A DNA stretch of 64,000 nucleotides from Klenkia taihuensis (GTDB lineage Bacteria > Actinomycetota > Actinomycetes > Mycobacteriales > Geodermatophilaceae), in contig NZ_FOMD01000001.1 in the NCBI RefSeq assembly GCF_900112525.1, positions 868,001 through 932,000 on the forward strand, read 5' to 3'. A program made the translations under genes and the position numbers. Of the stretch, positions 24,685-32,552 are shown in pieces. Below the pieces are notes generated by a model. That model was not told the origin of the DNA, made no database searches, and saw only the letters and a program-made list of their open reading frames with translations. Position 1 is the first letter of the stretch. Every line of letters starts with the position of its first letter.

Positions 24685-24710
24685 TCGCTAGGTTCGTAGA
24701 GGTCGCTAGG
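24685..24710. promoter_or_regulatory. Direct repeat in the azoreductase/HxlR gap
   Basis: TCGCTAGG occurs at 24685-24692 and 24703-24710, 18 bases apart (start to start), right upstream of the azoreductase ATG. It is a candidate HxlR site; a related GCTAGC lies at about 24734 near the HxlR -10 box TACGCT. Confidence 0.45.
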
Positions 24711-24757
24711 GAAAAACGAGCGACCGGCACGAAGCTAGCACGAGTACGCTGGCCCGC

Positions 24758-25102
24758 GTGAGCGACGACGTCCAGCACGCCCCGCGGACGTGCGACGCCG
24801 CCCTCGCCCACGCGTTCGGTTTCCTCGGCAAGCGCTGGAACGGCCTGGTCATCGGGGTGCTCAGCAGCGGCCCGGCCAGCTTCAGCGAGCTGCGGCGGGC
24901 CGTCGGCGGGATCAGCGACTCGGTGCTGTCCGACCGGCTCACCGAGCTGGCCGCCGCCGGTCTGGTCGAGCGCACCGTCGACGCCGGCCCACCGGTCGGG
25001 GTCAGCTACGCGCTCACCGACTCGGGCGCGGCGCTCTCGCCGGTGCTCGAGCAGCTCGCCGCCTGGGCGTCGACGAACCTCGCGCCGCGCTGCGCCCCCT
25101 AA
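24758..25102 (+). CDS. HxlR-family regulator
   Basis: 114 residues, the full length of a winged-helix HxlR protein. CDAALAHAFGFLGKRWNGLVIGVLSSG, FSELRRAVGGISDSVLSDRLTELAAAGLVER and SYALTDSGAAL show the domain; the N-terminal Cys (in RTCDAAL) is the redox-sensing Cys position of HxlR members. Predicted to repress the divergent azoreductase gene, perhaps released by quinones or electrophiles. TACGCT seven bases before the GTG suggests a leaderless transcript. Its stop overlaps that of the converging MFS gene. Confidence 0.93.
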   Translation: MSDDVQHAPRTCDAALAHAFGFLGKRWNGLVIGVLSSGPASFSELRRAVGGISDSVLSDRLTELAAAGLVERTVDAGPPVGVSYALTDSGAALSPVLEQLAAWASTNLAPRCAP

Positions 25103-26559
25103 CGGATCCCGCTCACCGGGGACCACTCGCCGGCGCAGGCGGTGGCCCGCTCGACGTCGGCGAGCTCGTCGGGCCGCCGTCGCGCACTGCGCCGGCCCCA
25201 CAGCGCGACCAGGCCGGTGACCAGCGCACTGCCGCCGCCGAGCAGGGCGACCACGGTGAACGAGCCGTTCGACGGCAGCCCGGTCGCGTCGGCCGAGCCC
25301 GCCACCACCGTGATGATCAGCGCGCTGGCCAGGGCGCTGCCCACCGACCGGGTGATCGAGTTGACCCCGTTGGCCACCCCGGTCTCGCTCGGGTCGACCG
25401 CCTGCACCACCAGCGCCGGGAGCGCAGCGAAGGCGACGGTGACCGCCAGCTGGGTGAGCAGGCCGATGAGCACCACCACCCACGGCACCGACCGGGCCAG
25501 CGCGAACAGGGTGAAGCCGACCAGCCCGGACGCCGCCCCGATGAGCAGCGTGGTCTCCCCGCCGATGCGGGACACCACCTGCCCCGCGAAGGGCGCCAGC
25601 ACGATCCCGACCACGCCGCCGGGCAGCAGGTAGACCACGGCCGCCTCGAGCGTGGACGCCCCGAAGCCGTAGCCCGCCGCCTCGGGCACCTGCACGAACT
25701 GGGTGACCGCGAGGAAGGAGGCGAACAGGCCGAACCCGGTCATCAGCCCGGCGACGTTGGGCACCAGCATCCGGCGGTCGGCCAGCAGCTGCGGTCGCAC
25801 CAGCGGGTGGGTGCGGCGCCGCTGCAGCAGCACCCAGCCGACCAGCACGACGACCGCGCCGGCCAGGCAGCCCAGCGTCAGCGGGGAGCCCCAGCCCCAC
25901 GTGTGGCCCTGCGAGAGCGGCAGAAGGAGCAGCACCAGCCCGGCGCCGAGCAGCACCGCGCCCCACCAGTCGACCCCGCCGGTGGCGCTGGCCGGGCGGT
26001 CGGGCAGCGCCCAGGCGACCAGGGCCAGCGACACCAGCGCGATGGCCAGGCCCAGCCAGAACGGGCCGTGGTAGTCGCCGCCGTCCCGGGTGAGCAGCCC
26101 GGTGACCACCAGGCCGATGACGCCGCCGACCGCGAGCGTGCTGGACACGACGGACATCGCGACGGTCAGCCGGCCGGCGGGCAGCTCGCGGCGCAGGATC
26201 GAGATCGACAGCGGGAACAGCCCGTAGGAGGCGCCCTGGAGCACCCGGGCCACCAGCAGCGACGGCAGGGACGTCGTCAGCACCGCCAGCAGCGTGCCGG
26301 CGCTGATCACCACCAGGACGCCGAGCACCACCCGCCGCTCGCCCAGGGTGTCGCCCAGCCGGCCGATCACCGGCGTCAGCACCGCGGCGGCGAGGAGGTT
26401 CGCCGTCAGCACCCAGCCCGCGGCGCCCGCACCCACGCCGAGCTGCTCCCCGATCACCGGGAGCATCGGCACCACCAGCGACTGGAGCAGCGACAGCGTG
26501 GTCACCGCCAGCGACAGGGTGAGCACCAGCAACCCGGCACGCGGGGCATCGCGGGTCAC
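25099..26559 (-). CDS. DHA2-type MFS transporter
   Basis: 486 residues and 14 TM helices. LGERRVVLGVLVVISAG, VARVLQGASYGLFPLSISILRRELPAG and GVIGLVVTGLLT are MFS motifs of the 14-TM drug-efflux group. The TAG stop overlaps the HxlR TAA by two bases on the other strand. A basic C-terminal tail (RRSARRRPDELADVERATAC) follows. Substrate unknown; it may export what the azoreductase makes, as it flanks the HxlR gene. Confidence 0.91.
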   Translation of the reverse strand: MTRDAPRAGLLVLTLSLAVTTLSLLQSLVVPMLPVIGEQLGVGAGAAGWVLTANLLAAAVLTPVIGRLGDTLGERRVVLGVLVVISAGTLLAVLTTSLPSLLVARVLQGASYGLFPLSISILRRELPAGRLTVAMSVVSSTLAVGGVIGLVVTGLLTRDGGDYHGPFWLGLAIALVSLALVAWALPDRPASATGGVDWWGAVLLGAGLVLLLLPLSQGHTWGWGSPLTLGCLAGAVVVLVGWVLLQRRRTHPLVRPQLLADRRMLVPNVAGLMTGFGLFASFLAVTQFVQVPEAAGYGFGASTLEAAVVYLLPGGVVGIVLAPFAGQVVSRIGGETTLLIGAASGLVGFTLFALARSVPWVVVLIGLLTQLAVTVAFAALPALVVQAVDPSETGVANGVNSITRSVGSALASALIITVVAGSADATGLPSNGSFTVVALLGGGSALVTGLVALWGRRSARRRPDELADVERATACAGEWSPVSGIR

Positions 26560-26757
26560 GGGACCTCCCGGTAGGTATCGGTAGCCTGACCCCGGTATGG
26601 GACCACGCCGTCCGGAATTGTGAGCAGTGTTACGGGATGTTCACCTGGGTTCCGGGTGATGCGGGGTTCGGTTGCCGAAGATGCGGGCAGTGGACGTCAC
26701 GGACGACGTCCCGGCGGGCCTCCGCCGGGTTCTCGAGAGGATGGGGAGACCAACCCG

Positions 26758-26925
26758 ATGCTGCTGTGGCCGGTCGTGACCCTGGTGGGTTTCCTGCTGC
26801 TGACCGCCCTGGTGATCGCGATGGGGACGCAGTCGACGTCCCGGTACGAGACCGAGAAGCGCACCGCGAACGCCCCCACCCCCCGCGGTCGGCACGCCGC
26901 CGCCGCCGAGTCCGCCGCCGCCTGA
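26758..26925 (+). CDS. Small single-TM protein
   Basis: 55 residues. MLLWPVVTLVGFLLLTALVIAMG is one strong helix, then a polar end and an Ala-rich tail. AGAGGATGGGGAG precedes the ATG at SD distance. It is a lone gene between converging neighbours and has GC-rich codons in line with real coding. No family. The intergenic stretch before it (26560-26757) holds no other ORF I can support. Confidence 0.6.
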   Translation: MLLWPVVTLVGFLLLTALVIAMGTQSTSRYETEKRTANAPTPRGRHAAAAESAAA

Positions 26926-26935
26926 CCGCGGCTGC

Positions 26936-28726
26936 TCAGAGCCAGTCCGGGTCGGCGTCCAGCGTCGTCCGGTCCAGGCTCGCCAGCAGGTCCAGCTGCG
27001 GCCCCGTCCGCGGCAGCTCGTAACGCTGGAAGTACCGGGCCGCGGCCCGCTTGCCGGCGTAGAACGCCCCCTCGCCGTCCCCGGCGACCAGCACCTGCTC
27101 CAGCCACAGCCAGGCCACCACGACGTGGCCCACCGCCTCCAGGTAGACCGTGGCGTTGGCCAGCGTGGCGTCCGGGTCGCCCGCACCCCACAGCGTCGCG
27201 GTCACCTCGCCCACCCGGGCCACCGCCGCGTCGACGTCCGCGGCCAGGTCGGCCCACTCGGTGCTCGCCGCCCGCGCGGTCGTCGCTCCGATGGTCTCGG
27301 CGAGCAGCCGCAGGCCCTCGCCGCCCCCCGCGACGACCTTGCGGCCGAGCAGGTCCAGGCCCTGGATGCCGACCGTGCCCTCGTGGATGGGGTTGAGCCG
27401 GTTGTCCCGGTAGAACTGCTCGACCGGGAAGTCGCGGGTGTAGCCGTAGCCGCCGTGCACCTGGATGGCCAGGTCGTTGGCCGCCAGGCCCCACTGCGAG
27501 GGCCAGCTCTTCGCGATCGGGGTGAGCACCTCGAGCAGGGTGTGCGCCGCCGCGCGCTCCTCGGCGGTCTCCGCCGTCTGCTCCTCGTCGACCAGCTTCG
27601 CGCAGTACAGACCCAGCGCCAGGCCGCCCTCGACGTAGCTCTTGGCGGCCAGCAGCATCCGCTTGACGTCGCTGTGCTCGATGATCGGCACCGGCGGCGC
27701 CAGCGGGTCCTTGCCGGCCGGCGGGCGGCCCTGGGTGCGGGTGCGGGCGTAGTCCAGCGCGTGCAGGTAGCCGGTGTAGCCCAGCGCGGTCGCGCCCAGC
27801 CCGACGCCGACCCGGGCCTCGTTCATCATGTGGAACATCGCGGCCAGGCCGCGGTTCTCCTCGCCGACCAGCCAGCCGACGGCGCCGGCGCGCCCGCCCG
27901 GGGTGTGCACGCCCTCCCCGAAGTTGAGCAGGGTGTTCGTCGTCCCGCGGTAGCCCATCTTGTGGTTCAGCCCGGCCAGCACGACGTCGTTGCGTTCGCC
28001 GACGCCGTCCCCCTCGGGCAGGAACTTGGGGACGACGAACAGCGAGATCCCCTTCACCCCGGCCGGTCCGCCCGGCACCTTCGCCAGCACCAGGTGGACG
28101 ATGTTCTCGCTGAGCTCGTGGTCGCCGCCGGAGATCCACATCTTGGTGCCGGTGAGCCGGAAGGAGCCGTCGTCCTGCCGCTCGGCCCTGGTGGTGATGT
28201 CGGCCAGGCTCGACCCGGCCTGCGGCTCGCTGAGCGCCATCGTGCCGAACCAGCGGCCCTCGGCCATCGGCCGCACGTAGGTGTCGACCTGCTCCTGGCT
28301 GCCGTGCGCGAGCAGCAGGTGCGCGTTGGCCATGGTGAGGAACGGGTAGGCCGAGCTGCCCACGTTGGCCGCCTGGAACCACACGGTGGCGGCCTTGCTG
28401 ACCACCTGCGGCAGCTGCAGGCCGCCCAGCTCCTCGGGCAGCGTGCCGGCCACCAGACCGGCCTCGCCGAACACCTTGAGCGCGGCGGCGACCTCGGGCA
28501 CCAGCACGACCTTGCCGTCCACCACGTGCGGCTCGTGCTCGTCGGCGGCGCGGTTGTGCGGCGCGAAGTGCTCGACGGCGATCTCGGCCGCGAGGTCGAC
28601 GACGGCGTCGAAGGTCGCGCGGTCGTGGGCGGCGAACCGCTCCCGCTTCGTCAGCTGCTCGACCTGCAACCACTCGTGCAGCAGGAAGTCCAGGTCGCGG
28701 CGGGACAGGACGAGTGACTCGCGCAT
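26936..28726 (-). CDS. Acyl-CoA dehydrogenase (long, C-terminal extension)
   Basis: 596 residues, as in the AcdA/DmdC/FadE5-like group with an extra C-terminal domain. FLTMANAHLLLAHG, GTMALSEPQAGSSLADI and TGTKMWISGGDHELSENI are the mid-domain FAD and substrate motifs, and HGGYGYTRDFPVEQFYRDNRLNPIHEGTV is split here for length: the Glu of HEGT is the catalytic base in this group. Beta-oxidation step one in the cytoplasm, FAD-bound. TAGCCT six bases before the ATG suggests a leaderless start. Neighbours: the small membrane protein (converging) and a haloacid-type hydrolase (same strand, upstream). Confidence 0.92.
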   Translation of the reverse strand: MRESLVLSRRDLDFLLHEWLQVEQLTKRERFAAHDRATFDAVVDLAAEIAVEHFAPHNRAADEHEPHVVDGKVVLVPEVAAALKVFGEAGLVAGTLPEELGGLQLPQVVSKAATVWFQAANVGSSAYPFLTMANAHLLLAHGSQEQVDTYVRPMAEGRWFGTMALSEPQAGSSLADITTRAERQDDGSFRLTGTKMWISGGDHELSENIVHLVLAKVPGGPAGVKGISLFVVPKFLPEGDGVGERNDVVLAGLNHKMGYRGTTNTLLNFGEGVHTPGGRAGAVGWLVGEENRGLAAMFHMMNEARVGVGLGATALGYTGYLHALDYARTRTQGRPPAGKDPLAPPVPIIEHSDVKRMLLAAKSYVEGGLALGLYCAKLVDEEQTAETAEERAAAHTLLEVLTPIAKSWPSQWGLAANDLAIQVHGGYGYTRDFPVEQFYRDNRLNPIHEGTVGIQGLDLLGRKVVAGGGEGLRLLAETIGATTARAASTEWADLAADVDAAVARVGEVTATLWGAGDPDATLANATVYLEAVGHVVVAWLWLEQVLVAGDGEGAFYAGKRAAARYFQRYELPRTGPQLDLLASLDRTTLDADPDWL

Positions 28727-28735
28727 GCCCCGAGG

Positions 28736-29644
28736 CTAGGCCTGCGCCAGGAAGCTCCGCAGGGCGGCCAGGGTCGCGTCCGGGGCCTCGTCGACGAGGA
28801 AGTGGCCGGCGTCCACCGGCTGCCCCTGGACGTCGTCCGCCCGTTCGCGCCAGACCGCCAGGACGTCCTCCGGGCCGGTGCCGACCACGCTGCGCCCGCC
28901 CCACAGCACCAGCAGCGGGCAGGTGACCCGCCGGCCCGCGGCGGCGTCGGCCTCGTCGTGCTCCAGGTCGATCGACGCGCCGGCCCGGTAGTCCTCGAGC
29001 ATCGCGTGCCGGGTGGCCGGGTCGGCGAAGCAGCGCTCGTACTCGGCCAGCTGCGCGGGGGAGTGCGCGCCCAGCGGACCGCCCCACCCGCCGAGCAGGC
29101 TGTGCAGGTAGCCGGTCGGGTCCCCGGCGATGAGGTTCTCCGGCAGCGGCGCGGGCTGCAGGTAGAAGAACCAGTGGTAGTAGGCGGTGGCCAGCCGGCG
29201 GTCGACGTGCGCGTAGACGTGCGCGGTCGGCAGCACGTCGAGGACGGCGGCGCGGGTGATGCGGTCGGCGTGGTCGAGGGCCAGCCGGTGGGTGACCCGG
29301 GCGCCGCGGTCGTGGCCGACCACCGCGTACCGGTCGTGGCCGAGGTGGGCCATCAGCGCGGCGGCGTCGGCGGCCATCGCGCGGAAGGAGGAGCCGGCGT
29401 GGTCCGGGGTGTCGGCGGGCCTGCCGGAGTCGCCGTAGCCGCGCAGGTCCGGGACGACCAGCGTGTGGTCGCGGGCCAGGTCGGGCGCGATCCCGGCCCA
29501 CAGCGCGTGGGTCTGCGGGTAGCCGTGCAGCAGGAGCAGCGGCGGACCCTCGCCGCCGGTGACCGCGTGCACCCGCGTGCCGCCCTGCGGGTGCTCGACG
29601 TCGACGTCCAGCACCTCGAACCCGGGGAACAAGGGGTCGCCCAT
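28736..29644 (-). CDS. Haloacetate (fluoroacetate) dehalogenase-like hydrolase
   Basis: 302 residues, alpha/beta hydrolase. GHDRGARVTHRLALDHAD carries Asp112 (nucleophile) with Arg113 and Arg116, LDVLPT has Asp136, YYHWFFYLQPAPLPEN has His157-Trp158, EDYRAGASIDLEHD has Tyr219 and GHFLVDEAP has His281. These match, in order, the Asp-His-Asp triad, the two substrate-carboxylate arginines and the His/Trp/Tyr halide pocket of fluoroacetate dehalogenases as I know them. All key residues are present, so haloacetate defluorination/dechlorination is likely, though other ester or epoxide hydrolases share the fold. It precedes the acyl-CoA dehydrogenase by 9 bases on the same strand. Confidence 0.85.
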   Translation of the reverse strand: MGDPLFPGFEVLDVDVEHPQGGTRVHAVTGGEGPPLLLLHGYPQTHALWAGIAPDLARDHTLVVPDLRGYGDSGRPADTPDHAGSSFRAMAADAAALMAHLGHDRYAVVGHDRGARVTHRLALDHADRITRAAVLDVLPTAHVYAHVDRRLATAYYHWFFYLQPAPLPENLIAGDPTGYLHSLLGGWGGPLGAHSPAQLAEYERCFADPATRHAMLEDYRAGASIDLEHDEADAAAGRRVTCPLLVLWGGRSVVGTGPEDVLAVWRERADDVQGQPVDAGHFLVDEAPDATLAALRSFLAQA

Positions 29645-29714
29645 GGCCGCACCTTGCCCGAACGCCCCCACCCCCGCACCCTCCCGCGCCCTCCCCCCGC
29701 CCTCCCCCCGCGCA

Positions 29715-29787
29715 GTTGATCATCGTCAGGTGCAGCCGGGGCTCGCCGGCGCGCGGCGTGTCCGGCCTGCACCTGACGATGATCAAC
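29715..29787. repeat. Intergenic palindrome, copy A
   Basis: Perfect 21-base arms: GTTGATCATCGTCAGGTGCA plus G (29715-29735) and its complement (29767-29787), with a 31-base GC-rich loop containing GCGTGTCC. Lies between the haloacetate dehalogenase start side and the DHA2 transporter end. A near copy is found at 36496-36568. Confidence 0.85.
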
Positions 29788-29866
29788 AGGGGGTGGGGGG
29801 CGCAGGTGCGACGAGGCCCCCGGCCGCGGGTGCGGTCGGGGGCCTCGGCGGTGGTGCGGGCGGACG

Positions 29867-31810
29867 TCAGTCCTGGGGGCGGCCGGCCGGGAGGTGGTCG
29901 GCGGGGATGCTGTCCAGCCCCGTGGGCCGGCCGTCGTCCCCCTCGTGCCTGCCGTGGTCGGCCCCGGTGTCCTCGTGCTTGCCGGCCGGCTGGTCGGTCA
30001 CGACGCCGTGCCGGCCGGTGTCGGTCGTGGCCCGGTCCGTGGCGGGGTCCGTGGCGGGGTCCGTGGCGGCGACCGAGGTGGGCGCGGCCGCACCGGCGGC
30101 GTTCGCCGCGACGGTGGCCGGCTGCTCCGTGGGCGCGTCGGCGGTCGGCGCACCGGCACCGGCGGCCCGGGCCTGGACGCCGGACTGGTTGCGCAGGGCG
30201 ACCTGCGGCAGCCAGAACAGCACGACCAGACCGATGACCAGGGCGGCGGCGGCGAGCAGGAACACGAAGTCGATCGAGGTGGAGAACCCGTCCTTGAACG
30301 GCAGGGCCAGGGTGGGGTCCAGCCGCTGGACGAACGAGGTGTCCGACAGGTCGGCGCCGGCGCCCTGCAGCTGCTGGAGCTGGTCGGGGTTGGCCTGCGC
30401 GGCCTGCTGGAACGCAGCGCTGGACTGCGCGTCGGCGTAGGCGTCGCCGATGTTGGTCGGCAGCGAGCTGAACAGCACCGACAGGAAGATCGCGGTGCCC
30501 AGCGTGCCGCCCATCTGGCGGAAGAAGGTCACCGAGGAGGTGGCCACGCCGATCTCGCGGGGGCTGACGGCGTTCTGCACGGCCAGGATGATCGGCTGGA
30601 AGTTGAAGCCCAGGCCGACACCCATGGCGACCATGAACGGCACCATGACCCAGTAGTTCGTGTCGGCGCCGACGATGAACGACAGCGAGGTCAGCGCGCC
30701 GATCATCAGCACCAGGCCGATGAGCGGGAACTTCTTGTACTTGCCGGTCCGGCCGATCACGATGCCGGAGCTCATCGCGCCGGTCATGATGCCCAGCACC
30801 AGCGGGATCATCTGCAGGCCGGCCTCGGTGGCCGAGGAGCCGTGCACGATCTGCAGGTACTGCGGGAGCAGCAGCAGGCCGCCGAACATGCCCATGCCGA
30901 CGACGACCGAGCTGATCGCGCTGACGGAGAACGTGCGGTTGGCGAACATCCGCAGCGGCAGCAGCGCGTCGTCGCGGTAGGCCCGCTCGGCCAGCACGAA
31001 GGCGACGAAGCCGACGGCGCCGATGGCGTAGCAGACGATCGCGCTGGTGGAGCCCCAGCCCCAGGTCCGGCCCTGCTCGGCCACGATCAGCAGCGGCACC
31101 AGGAAGGCGACCAGGGTGATGGCGCCGGGGTAGTCGATGCGCCGGCTCTGCCGCTGGTGGGGCAGGTGCAGGTTCTTGAACACGACGGCCAGCGCCAGGA
31201 TGCCCAGCGGCACGTTGACCCAGAAGATCCAGCGCCAGCCGGCCAGGCCCAGGATCGAGTCCTGGCCGGCCAGGGCGCCGCCGATGACCGGGCCGAGCAC
31301 CGAGGAGGTGCCGAAGACGGCCATGAAGTAGCCCTGGTACTTCGAGCGCTCACGGGGCGGCACGATGTCGGCGATGATCGCCAGCGCCAGCGACATCAGG
31401 CCACCGGCGCCGATGCCCTGCACGGCCCGCCAGGCGGCGAGCTCGTACATCGAGGTCGAGATGCCGCACAGCGCCGACCCGACCACGAACACCGCGATCG
31501 CGAAGAGGAAGAACGGACGACGTCCGTAGATGTCGGAGAGCTTGCCGTACAGCGGGGTGGCGATCGTCGACGTGATGAGGAACGCCGTGGTGGCCCAGGC
31601 CTGCAGGTCGTAGCCCTGCAGGTCGTCGGCGATGGTCCGGATGGCCGTGGAGACGACCGTCTGGTCGAGCGCCGCCAGGAACATGCCGAGCAGCAGGCCC
31701 ACCAGGATGGTGATGATCTGCCGGTGGGTGAAGGTGCCGTCGGCACCGGGCGCGGCGGCTGCGGCGCGGGTGCCGGCGGCCGCGGGACCGCGGTCGGTGG
31801 TCTGGGTCAT
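29867..31810 (-). CDS. DHA2-type drug efflux MFS transporter with long C-tail
   Basis: 647 residues: 14 TM helices (starting RQIITILVGLLLGMFLAALDQTVV) then a 110-residue Ala/Thr/Pro-rich cytoplasmic tail that includes the ATDP repeat. LDQTVVSTAIRTIADDL, GKLSDIYGRRPFFLFAI (motif A) and RAVQGIGAGGLMSLALAIIADIVPPRERSKYQGY (in parts) are the EmrB/QacA pattern. Coupled to the MarR gene by ATGA overlap, so the MarR protein is its likely repressor. Drug or other toxic-compound efflux is expected. Confidence 0.93.
   Translation of the reverse strand: MTQTTDRGPAAAGTRAAAAAPGADGTFTHRQIITILVGLLLGMFLAALDQTVVSTAIRTIADDLQGYDLQAWATTAFLITSTIATPLYGKLSDIYGRRPFFLFAIAVFVVGSALCGISTSMYELAAWRAVQGIGAGGLMSLALAIIADIVPPRERSKYQGYFMAVFGTSSVLGPVIGGALAGQDSILGLAGWRWIFWVNVPLGILALAVVFKNLHLPHQRQSRRIDYPGAITLVAFLVPLLIVAEQGRTWGWGSTSAIVCYAIGAVGFVAFVLAERAYRDDALLPLRMFANRTFSVSAISSVVVGMGMFGGLLLLPQYLQIVHGSSATEAGLQMIPLVLGIMTGAMSSGIVIGRTGKYKKFPLIGLVLMIGALTSLSFIVGADTNYWVMVPFMVAMGVGLGFNFQPIILAVQNAVSPREIGVATSSVTFFRQMGGTLGTAIFLSVLFSSLPTNIGDAYADAQSSAAFQQAAQANPDQLQQLQGAGADLSDTSFVQRLDPTLALPFKDGFSTSIDFVFLLAAAALVIGLVVLFWLPQVALRNQSGVQARAAGAGAPTADAPTEQPATVAANAAGAAAPTSVAATDPATDPATDRATTDTGRHGVVTDQPAGKHEDTGADHGRHEGDDGRPTGLDSIPADHLPAGRPQD
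30034..30069 (-). repeat. Three 12-base tandem copies inside the efflux pump tail
   Basis: GGTCCGTGGCGG three times in perfect tandem, in frame, encoding the ATDPATDPATD-type repeat of the cytoplasmic tail. Likely prone to length change between strains. Confidence 0.8.
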
Positions 31811-32385
31811 CGGTCCTTCTCGGGGGTGGGTCGGGTCCGCTGCACGCCGGCGGCGGCAGCGGGGATCTGGGGGGCGGCCGTGCCCTGGGCGGCGGCCGCG
31901 ACGGAGGGCAGGGCGTCGGTGAGGTCGCTGACGAAGCGGTCCAGCAGGCTGCCGAAGGTGGCGAGCTCGGCGTCGGACCACTCGGCGGTGACGGTGTGGA
32001 ACAGCGCCTCGCGCTCGCGGTGCATCGCGGCCACCACGGACTCGCCGGCCGGGGTGATCACCAGCTGGCTGGCCCGGCCGTCGCTGGCGTCCGCCTCCCG
32101 GCGCACCAGGCCGTTCTCGACCAGCAGCGCGACGTGCCGGCTGATCGTCGAGGGGTCGGCGTGCACCATCTCGGCGAGCGCGCTCTGCCGCTGCGGTCCG
32201 AGACGGAGCAGCGGGAAGAGCAGCACGTGGGCGGCCCGCTCGCGGGAGTCGCCACCGGCGGTGATGGCCGCCTTGAGGGCGTGGATGACCCGCATCAGGC
32301 GGGAGATCTGGTCGGAGACCGTGGACACGTCGCCCGGCCGGCTGCACACCCCGTCGAGGTTCGGCGTGAGGAGGGAGTCGGTCAT
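31807..32385 (-). CDS. MarR-family regulator
   Basis: 192 residues. The core HTH is RQSALAEMVHADPSTISRHVALLVENGLVRREADASDGRASQLVIT, shown in its pieces: EMVHADPSTISRHVALL is the recognition part, DGRASQL the wing. The ATG at 32385 is chosen; an upstream extension to 32514 would overlap the operator region. The C-terminal tail (about 35 residues) is Ala/Pro-rich. The stop overlaps the transporter start (ATGA). Predicted repressor of its own operon through three CAAC-GTTG palindromes upstream. Confidence 0.92.
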   Translation of the reverse strand: MTDSLLTPNLDGVCSRPGDVSTVSDQISRLMRVIHALKAAITAGGDSRERAAHVLLFPLLRLGPQRQSALAEMVHADPSTISRHVALLVENGLVRREADASDGRASQLVITPAGESVVAAMHREREALFHTVTAEWSDAELATFGSLLDRFVSDLTDALPSVAAAAQGTAAPQIPAAAAGVQRTRPTPEKDR

Positions 32386-32436
32386 GCGTGCTCCTCGCGG
32401 GTGGGGCGACCCGCGGTCGCGGGACGGTTGGACGGT

Positions 32437-32505
32437 ACAACTCGTTGTGCGGTACATGCAATCAGTTGCAGGGTGCATGTTGATGTGAGGTGGGCAACTG
32501 GTTGC
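32437..32505. promoter_or_regulatory. Three MarR-type operators
   Basis: ACAACTCGTTGT (32437-32448), GCAATCAGTTGC (32458-32469) and GCAACTGGTTGC (32494-32505) share (A/G)CAA(C/T)nnGTTG(T/C). Centres are 21 and 36 bases apart, the first pair two helical turns. The third lies near the hrpA start, so it may touch that gene as well. Confidence 0.75.
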
Positions 32506-32552
32506 TCCCTGCACCGAGAACCGGGTGGCGGGCGGGTGGGACCCTGGAGGGC

